A DNA stretch of 64,000 nt from Diphasiastrum complanatum. Lineage: Eukaryota > Streptophyta > Lycopodiopsida > Lycopodiales > Lycopodiaceae. Positions 57,163 through 64,000 of this stretch are shown here, one piece after another; within the stretch, counting starts at the first letter, position 1, and each line of letters opens with the position of its first letter. The notes beneath the pieces were generated by a model that did no database searches, had not been told where the DNA came from, and saw only the letters and a list, made by a program, of their open reading frames with translations. The DNA lies in assembly GCA_029204225.1 (NCBI GenBank), contig MU832204.1, positions 1 to 64,000 on the forward strand. Direction: 5' to 3'. A program made the position numbers and the translations under genes.

Positions 57163-57957
57163 ACTCTGTTATAAAATGAGCTGGGAAAAGAAAAAAGATT
57201 TTGGTCTACCCAAATAGGTTCTTTTTTGGACAGTGATATCTATGTTCTTGACTTAATCTTTCTCTCTATTCAAATTTGTGATGCCAGACTTTGCCTAAGT
57301 CTAATTCCAGATTTTATACACGTCTTAAAAGCAATAAGATTGCCAATGTCAAAGCTATTGAAATCTACTAATCTAAGGCAATCTAAGGTTCGTAATGGCC
57401 TCCAAGATGAACATGACTCAACGAATTAATTTAAGGTAGGCCCTCAAGTTTTAATTTTATCAGTTCAGTTTAAAGAACAACCTTTCTGACATCATGTCCT
57501 CAGTCTTCAACCCAAAAGATGTGTCCAGTTTTTTTGTTGATTCCCTCTTTTGTAGTGCATTGTTATTATGGCCTTGTTATTGATTGAACGCCAACACACC
57601 CCCGCTCCCAACTGAACCTACATTTAGGAATGGTGCAATTTTGTAGGATGTACAGTCTTCCTCACTGATTTTATTACAATTGTTTAAAAAAAATTTCTTT
57701 GCTCATCTACCTTAGATTGTCAGTCACGCCCAACATCACCTCATCATCCAGATTAATCTTCAATATTTTTCATAGTAAAGTATAAGTACATAAATGTGAT
57801 TCATCCAGAAGATGTTTTTGAGATAATGATAAGGGCACAATGCTCCATCATAATAATACTGTAGAATGTTAGGACCTTGAGGTTGGAATATCTATGCACC
57901 AATATCAAATAAGGGTTACGGTTCCATGAAAATGTAGCAATCCCCAAAGTAGAGTTC
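57163..57957. other. Unassigned DNA
   Basis: No gene or element recognised up to the first LTR of copia I. Confidence 0.35.
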
Positions 57958-58205
57958 TGTGAAAAATGCAAAAATACGCTTGGTAGAGGCCAAAAATCTT
58001 GTATATAGGATAGACACACATGTGTGGAGCCTGTTCCCACGTGTGAAACTGGTGTACTTTTCATGTACCATAATCATATATGTTGTACATATGTTTTAAT
58101 TCAAGTTCTAGTGGCTAAAATGGCCAAAAACTAGTTTTCTAGAGATATGACACATGGCACCAATCTAATGATTGCATGAGCCAAATATTTTGAATAGGTG
58201 TCACA
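57958..58205 (+). repeat. Partial 5' LTR of copia I (outer element)
   Basis: It starts TGTGAAAAATGC and matches the first ~230 bp of the LTR at 58,745, including CACATGTGTGGAGCCTGTTCCC and GTGGCTAAAATGGCCAAAA. It then jumps to leader sequence, so the rest of the LTR is deleted. It is more diverged than the inner LTR pair. Confidence 0.82.
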
Positions 58206-58744
58206 TCCCATGTATAGACGTGTGATACCAGAAAGTATAGGGTTAATCCATATCAAAGCCAAAATTAGCAGTTGTTTGGAAACTAGTCAAATTTTGTGCA
58301 GCGAGTTGGATTTGATAGCTATTCTCAAATTTTTTGGTCCAGATCTTGTTGTGGGCTGTAGGAACCCTTTTCACACGTGTGAGGCCGTACAGCTCCGGTT
58401 TTGACTGAGAAATTTCAAAAATTTGTAGAATTTGACTCACATACCCAATTTGAGTGATTTTTGGTGCAAAATCAAGCATTTTCTATAGAGAATCTAATTC
58501 CTTGATTAGTTCTTGGATTAGATCAGCAAAAAAATTAAAATTGAAGCTTGAATTAGGTGCACTAATTGATCTTCTCTGATTTTTTGAGTGTATGTTGAGG
58601 TTGAAGAGAGAAATTGCTAAAAATCATAGATTAAGGAGTGATTTTGCAAGTTTGAGACTAGAATCTAAATTTCCATCATTCTAGATTGGTTCAAGAGTGA
58701 TAGGATTGAGTCTATAAGCTTTCTAAATTGCTAGAAGACTTTAG
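58206..58744 (+). other. Leader of copia I, interrupted
   Basis: It matches the leader of copia H (59,582-60,115) throughout: GCGAGTTG, CTTG(T/C)TGTGGGCTG, CACACGTGTG(A/G)GGCCGTAC, AGATTAAGGAGTGA. It stops at TTTAG (58,740-58,744), the left target-site duplication of copia H; the leader resumes at 63,122. Confidence 0.88.
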
Positions 58745-59581
58745 TGTGAAAATGTCAAAATCATGCTTGATCTAGGCCAAAATCATGTACATATTATGTT
58801 TACACATGTGTGGAGCCTGTTCCCATGTGTGAATTAAATGCATTTATCATTTAGATGAGTCATATAGGTTGTACATACCATTTCATTTGAGATCTAGTGG
58901 CTAAAATGGCCAAAATCTAGTTTTCTAGCTATATGCCACTTGGCATCATTTTATTGGTAGGAAAAGCTATTTCACATGGATAGGAGTGATCTCACACGTG
59001 CCAAGGATTGCTCACATGTGTCAAAACATCAGTAGTAGGTGAGATCCAACTTGTAGTAGATATTTGTGCAAGTCCCTATAAATTAGGAAAATTGCCTAAA
59101 GTCAAGGGAGGTGGCTATAAGTTAGGAAACTTGTTCCATGTGCCATATTGATGATTATTGGTGGATCCTTTGATGAGTAGGCACTCTCACACGTGCCAAA
59201 TCAGCTGAGTAAGCATCAGCTCTTGTGTATATATGGTGGCTCATTTGGCCATAATCAATATGGAAGCTAAATCTTGGTTTTGGAGCAATTCTAGTGTTTT
59301 CTCTCTATTTGTCTTGTGTTTTTATGTATTGATTGGGTTATAAGCTTAGTATACTTTATTCTCAGCCTACTGTCCGTACTCTGACAGATTTTCACACGTG
59401 TGAAATCAGCAAGTACAAGTTTTGATCAATAATGATTGTTCTTGTTAGATTTATTCATCTAGATTTGATCTAAATGCTATCTAATCTTGTGTAGATTGAT
59501 AGGTTGATCTAATCTAACATCCAATCACACTTGTGGATCTGATTCAGATCTATTCTTGGTCCATTTTGTTGTGCTTTGACA
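58745..59581 (+). repeat. Copia H 5' LTR (837 bp)
   Basis: Full-length LTR from TGTGAAAATGTC to GTGCTTTGACA, directly followed by the PBS. It contains several G-box-like CACACGTG/CACATGTG words, a 16-bp palindrome TTTCACACGTGTGAAA at 59,390-59,405, and TATATAT at 59,228-59,234. Confidence 0.93.
59228..59234 (+). promoter_or_regulatory. Copia H LTR TATA box
   Basis: TTGTGTATATATGGTGGC, conserved in the 3' LTR at 62,768-62,774; likely core promoter of the element. Confidence 0.65.
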
Positions 59582-59594
59582 TGGTATCAGAGCC
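59582..59594 (+). other. Copia H primer-binding site
   Basis: TGGTATCAGAGCC directly follows the 5' LTR end. Confidence 0.93.
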
Positions 59595-60173
59595 AAGTAA
59601 AAGTGCATTTAAGACATTGATCTAAAACTATTCCCAAATTGGCAGGTTTTTGAAAACAAGCTAATATTGAGGTAGCGAGTTGAAATGGATAGCTAGAGCC
59701 AAAATATTTGTACCAAATCTTGCTGTGGGCTGCAGGTATACCTTCCACACGTGTGGGGCCGTACATAACTTGTTTTTAACAATATTTTTCATTTTGGTGC
59801 AATTTGAGCTTCATACACCCAATTTGAGTCAATTTAGTGCATTTTTCAAGCTTTCACTTGCATTGTTTCTATTCCATTGATTTGTTCTTGGTTTAGATCA
59901 ATCATATAGGTGGATTAGAGCTTGTTTACAGTACATTGAAGTTGATTCTCTGGTTTTTTGAGTGTACCTTGAAGTTGAGAGAGATTGAGTGCTATAAACA
60001 GAAGATTAAGGAGTGAATTTGCAAAGTTGAGATTGTAATCTATAGATCCATCATTCTAGATTTGTTCTAAAGTGGTAGGGTCAGGTCTACAAGCTTATTG
60101 ATTGCTAGAAGACACTATAAATTCAGATCTCTAAGTGAAACCATCTAAGTTTCAAGTGCATTTACACTAATAA
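59595..60173 (+). other. Copia H untranslated leader
   Basis: About 580 bp without a long frame, homologous to the leader of copia I. It carries a CACACGTGTGGGGCCGTAC block (near 59,746). Confidence 0.8.
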
Positions 60174-61196
60174 TGGCATCAATGGGTGGCTTCTTACTTG
60201 AAGCTAGTGAAAGGCTTTCATCAACTAATTATGCCATTTGGAAAGTTCGAATGGAGTCATTATTTGTATGACATTGTTCTTGGTGTGGAAGAAGAACCTT
60301 AAGTAGCTCAAGAATTAGTAAAGTACAAGAAGAGATTTAAGTTGTCATTACATTGCTTGAAAATGAATGTAAGTAATGACTTGTTGAAAGAGATCTCATC
60401 TTGTAGCACATCCAAAGAGGCATGGGATTCACTAAAATATATTTATGAATTCAAAAATACTTCAAGAATACTCATGCTAAGAAATCAAATACTTCAAAGC
60501 ATGAAAGGAAGTAATGCAAGTGCCCAAGATTATGTTCTTAGGATCAAATCTTTGAATATTGAGTTATCTTCCATTAGTGACAAGATTCAAGACAATGAGC
60601 TAGTTCAAATCATCTTGAATGGATTAGGAAATGAGTATTCTAATCTAGTTCAAACATTTTCTATTCAAGATCAACTTCCTACTATTGAAAAACTTCATAG
60701 TGTGCTAGTTTTTGAGGATAGTAGGATGCTTCATATCAAGAATAGGATTGGTTCTCTTTCTTTGATTGATGGTGATGAGAAAGCTAACTTTTCTTTGAAA
60801 GGCAAGAAGAAGAAGGTTCCATCCAAGAAGACCCAAGATGTGGAGGTCGAGAGCAAGGATGGAGCTTCAAGTTTAAAAAGCAAGAGTAAGAAGGACAAGA
60901 AGAAGCTTAAGTGTTTTTTCTGTGGTAAGAAAGGACACTTTGCATCCGAGTGTTACAAGAAGAAGAATGCCCAAGAGAAGGACAACCGTGGCAACTTTGT
61001 GCTTGAGGAGGAGGATGAATGCAACTTATCTTTGATGGCTTCCTTAACACAAACATCTAATCACAACACATGGTGGATTGATAGTGGGGATAGTTCCCAC
61101 ATGACTCACAAAAAGACTACTTTTCTACCTTACTTTCTTACAATAACTCTAAGAAGTTTATCTTCACTGCAAGTGATCAAGAATGTGAGATTTTAG
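60174..61196 (+). pseudogene. Copia H gag and protease start
   Basis: Gag begins at ATG 60,174 (MASMGGFLLEASERLSSTNY, then WKVRMESLF) and meets TGA near 60,270. A second open frame runs to 61,196 with the gag core (SKEAWDSLKYIYEFKNTSR, IILNGLGNEY), zinc knuckle CFFCGKKGHFASEC (60,913-60,954) in a Lys-rich region, and protease WWIDSGDSSHMT (near 61,071). The usual DSGASS is altered to DSGDSS, which may impair the protease. It ends in a frameshift near 61,150. Confidence 0.93.
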
Positions 61197-62352
61197 GAAT
61201 TGGATCCATTCCATTATGTCTTGGATCATCTAAGAAAGTAGATCTAGACAATGTTCTTTATGTACCTTCTATTACAAAGAACTTGTTAAGTGTTGGTCAA
61301 CTTATGGATAGTGGATTAGATGTTTATTTCAAGCATGGAGCATGTTCCATCTTGAAGAATGATAAATGTATTGCTAATGGCTTTAAGCAAGGAAGGTTAT
61401 TTAAGTTGGATGCTAATGTGATGGTTGGAAGTGTTAACATGGCAAGGGAGGAGCTCTCTCAAGTGGAGCTATGGCACAAGAGGTTAGGCCATCCTAACTA
61501 CAAAGCTATGGAGACCATGGTGAACAAAGAGCTAGCAATTGGACTTTCCAAAGCCATATCCAAGTGTGGCAAGCTTTGTGAAGCTTGTGGACTCTCTAAG
61601 TCTCATAAGCAACCTTTCAAGAGATCTTTGACAAGATCTAACTCTCCTCTTGATCTTATTCACTCAGATGTTCACTTTTTTTCACATGAATCTAATGGTG
61701 GAGCTCTTATGTATGTCACTTTTAATGATGATAAATCAAGATACTCTTGGATTTACCTCTTGTCTAAGAAAAGTGGAGTGTTTGAAACCTTTGTGAAGTT
61801 CAAAACTCTTGTAGAAAAGCAACTTAATGCTAGCTTGAAAGTATTAAGATGTGATAATGGAGGGGAGTACATCTCCAATAATATGAAAGAGTTTTGTCAA
61901 ACTAATGGCATTAGAAGAGAGTTTACTTGCACATACACCCCACAACAAAATGGGGTGGCCGAGAGGAAAAATGGAACACTATGTGAGTGTGCTAAAGCAT
62001 TGAGATTAGGCGCATCACTTCCTATCTCATTTTGGGGAGAAGCTATTTTATGTGCAAACTTTCTATGTAATAGAATGACTCATAGTGCCATTGGAAGTCT
62101 CACACCTTATGAAGCATTGTATGGCAAAAAGCCAAATCTTAGTGATTTGAAAATTTTTGGATGTACTTGTTATGTACACATTCCTTTAGAAGTAAGGAAT
62201 AAGGAAGATGCTACTTCATTTAAAGGCATATTTGTTGGTTATAGTGAAAATAATAAAGCATATAGGATATTTGATCCTATTACCAAGAAAGTTGTTGTAA
62301 GTAGAGATGTACTTTTTGATGAATCTCTCAATGGCAAAGAGAAGGTACTTTC
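61197..62352 (+). pseudogene. Copia H protease end and integrase
   Basis: After the frameshift: ILGIGSIPLCL and VLYVPSITKNLLSVGQL (to 61,303). One open frame (61,283-62,377) then gives GRLFKLDANV, pre-integrase LWHKRLGHPNYKAM and CEACGLSKSHKQPF, and the catalytic motifs LIHSDVHFFS, RCDNGGEYIS and TPQQNGVAERKNGTL. The usual FIDD reads FNDD. The C-terminal region (GYSENNKAYRIFDPITKKV) ends at about 62,352, where the frame runs into LTR sequence. Integrase DDE residues are intact, so this could in principle still fold. Confidence 0.94.
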
Positions 62353-63121
62353 GAGCCTGTTCCCACATGTGAATTAAATGCATTTAGCATTTAGATGAGT
62401 CATATAGGTTGTACATACGATTTCATTTGAGATCTAGTGGCTAAAATGGCCAAAATCTAGTTTTCTAGCTATATGCCACTTGGCATCATTTTATTGGTAG
62501 GAAAAGCTATTTCACATGGATAGGAGTGATCTCACACGTGCCAAGGATTGCTCACATGTGTCAAAACGTCAGTAGTAGGTGAGATCCAACTTGTAATAGA
62601 TATTTGTGCAAGTCCCTATAAATTAAGAAAATTGCCTAAAATCAAGGGAGGTGGCTATAAGTTAGGAAACTTGGTCCATGTGCCATATTGATGATTATTG
62701 GTGGATCCTTTGATGAGTAGGCACTCTCACACGTGCCAAATCAGCTGAGTAAGCATCAGCTCTTGTGTATATATGGTGGCTCATTTGGCCATAATCAATA
62801 TGGAAGCTAAATCTTGGTTTTGGAGCAATTCTAGTGTTTTCTCTCTATTTGTCTTGTGTTTTTATGCATTGATTGGGTTCTAAGCTTAGTATACTTTATT
62901 CTCAGCCTACTGTCCGTACTTTGACAGGTTTTTACACGTGTGAAATCAGCAAGTACAAGTTTTGATCAATAATGATTGTTCTTGTTAGATTTATTCATCT
63001 AGATTTGATCTAAATGCTATCTAATCTTGTGTAGATTGATAGGTTGATCTAATCTAACATCCAATCACACTTGTGGATCTGATTCAGATCTATTCTTGGT
63101 CCATTTTGCTGTACTTTGACA
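62353..63121 (+). repeat. Copia H 3' LTR (5'-truncated)
   Basis: Starts at GAGCCTGTTCCCA inside the LTR and matches 58,813-59,581 closely to the end ...ACTTTGACA. TATA box at 62,768-62,774. Confidence 0.93.
62768..62774 (+). promoter_or_regulatory. 3' LTR TATA box, could drive read-out into copia I gag
   Basis: TTGTGTATATATGGTGGC as in the 5' LTR; it points towards the gag frame at 63,260. Confidence 0.5.
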
Positions 63122-64000
63122 TTTAGGTTCAGATCTCTTAGAGAAACCATAAGAGTTTCTAGTGTTTTTTCACATTAAAAAATGGCATAAATGGGTGGGT
63201 TTTTGTTTGAAGCTAGTGAAAGACTTACATCCACTAATTATGCTACTTGGATAGTTTGAATGGAGTCTTTGCTTGTACTTCATGATCTTTATGACATAGT
63301 ACTTGAGGTGGAAGTAGAACCTCAAGGAGGAGTTGAATTGGCTAAGTACAAAAAGAGATGTAGAGTTGCATTACACTGCATAAAAATGAATGTAAGTAAT
63401 GAACTTTTGAAAGAAATCTCATCTTGTACCACATCCAAAGAGGCATGGAATTCATTAAAAGCCATTTATGGATCCAAGAACAATTTAAGGGTACTCATGC
63501 TTAGGAATCAAATCCTTCAAATCATGAAAGGAAGTAGTGAAAGTGCCCAAAATTATGTCTTTAGGATCAAATCTTTGAATAAGGAGTTGTCTTCTATAGA
63601 TGATAAAATCAAAGATGATGAATTAGTTCAAATCATTTTGAATGGATTAGGAGATGATTATTCCAATCTTGTTCAAACCTTTGCTATTCAAGATTCACTT
63701 CCTAGTATTGAAAAACTTCAAATTGTGCTTGTTAGTGAGGAGAGTAGAATGCTTCATATCGAAAGTAGGATGAGTTCCTTATCTTTGAATGATGGTGATG
63801 AAAAAGCTAATTTTTCTTTGAAAGGCAAGAAGAAAAAGTTTCCATCCAAGAAGACTCAAGACATGGAGATGGAGAACAAAGATGGAGCATCAAGTTCCAA
63901 AGGCAAGAGCAAGAAGGACAAGAAGAAGCTAATTTTTTTGTGGAAAAAAAGGACATTTTGCATCCGAGTGCTACAAGAAGAAGAATGCCCAAGAGAAGAA
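63122..64000 (+). pseudogene. Copia I leader end and gag (runs off the window)
   Basis: After TSD TTTAG the leader resumes (GTTCAGATCTCTTAGAGAAACC), then gag from ATG 63,183 with stops TAA at codon 3 and TGA at 63,257-63,259. From 63,260 the frame is open for 247 codons to the window end: SKEAWNSLKAIYGSKNN, IILNGLGDDYSNL, and a Lys-rich region. A frameshift near 63,930 turns the zinc-knuckle codons out of frame. It is clearly homologous to copia H gag and is the interrupted outer element. Confidence 0.9.

Larger units (their letters stand above)
58745..63121 (+). mobile_element. Copia H, inserted in the leader of sibling copia I
   Basis: It is bounded by TGTGAAAATG and ...CTTTGACA and an exact 5-bp TSD TTTAG (58,740-58,744 and 63,122-63,126). 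Order: full 5' LTR, PBS, leader, gag, protease, integrase, then a direct jump into the 3' LTR. An internal deletion has removed RT, RNase H, PPT and the first ~110 bp of the 3' LTR. The element is therefore non-autonomous even apart from its frameshifts. The LTR copies are very similar, indicating a fairly recent insertion. Confidence 0.93.

Noticed and set aside
57958-64000. Concatemer of copia elements made by unequal recombination
   Set aside because: LTR-leader-LTR-gag-LTR-gag order first suggested a tandem array, but the exact TTTAG duplication and continuous outer leader show a nested insertion instead.

Overview
This is nuclear DNA of a flowering plant. It is AT-rich intergenic and intronic sequence, saturated with decayed Ty1/copia and Ty3/gypsy retrotransposons whose primer-binding sites carry the usual plant TGGTATCAGAGC. 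It also has long (CT)n/(GA)n microsatellites, a non-autonomous hAT element and a miniature LTR element (TRIM). I cannot name the species. Nearly every long ORF is a retrotransposon remnant.

The one host gene I can reconstruct is a six-exon YqgF/RuvX-family (RNase H-fold) gene on the + strand, 31,997-42,790. Its exons join in phase into a 169-residue protein. Introns 2 and 3 are swollen by fragments of at least three gypsy elements. Two weaker host-gene candidates are single minus-strand exons, at 30,837-31,035 and 56,937-57,080.

Layout. 1-1.8 kb: promoter-like and tandem-repeat DNA. 1.8-5.4 kb: copia fragments A and B, the latter ending in a 0.5-kb repeat 'X'. 5.4-7.7 kb: unassigned. 7.7-12.7 kb: minus-strand copia with LTR, PBS, gag and protease, but its integrase/RT is replaced by a non-retroviral 'passenger' ORF. 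12.7-13.1 kb: X plus copia C. 13.5-17.4 kb: decayed minus-strand copia D. 17.9-19.9 kb: repeat 'Y' copies. 20.5-24.4 kb: copia E (+), whose RT is replaced by a homologue of the same passenger ORF. 24.4-26.3 kb: copia F (-). 27-30 kb: microsatellites and hairpin repeats. 30.0-30.6 kb: hAT. 32.0-42.8 kb: YqgF-like gene. 43.37-43.75 kb: TRIM with a tRNA-like sequence in each LTR. 44-49 kb: unassigned AT-rich DNA. 49.2-51.5 kb: copia G (-) plus X. 52.0-52.6 kb: inverted Y copy. 53-55 kb: gypsy integrase and a zinc-knuckle ORF remnant. 58.0-64.0 kb: a copia element (H) inserted into the leader of a sibling of its own family (I), with a perfect TTTAG target-site duplication.

The most interesting observations are the shared passenger ORF in two copia elements, the TRIM whose LTRs carry Pol III A and B boxes inside a near-complete tRNA shape, the hidden YqgF-like gene, and the self-nested copia.
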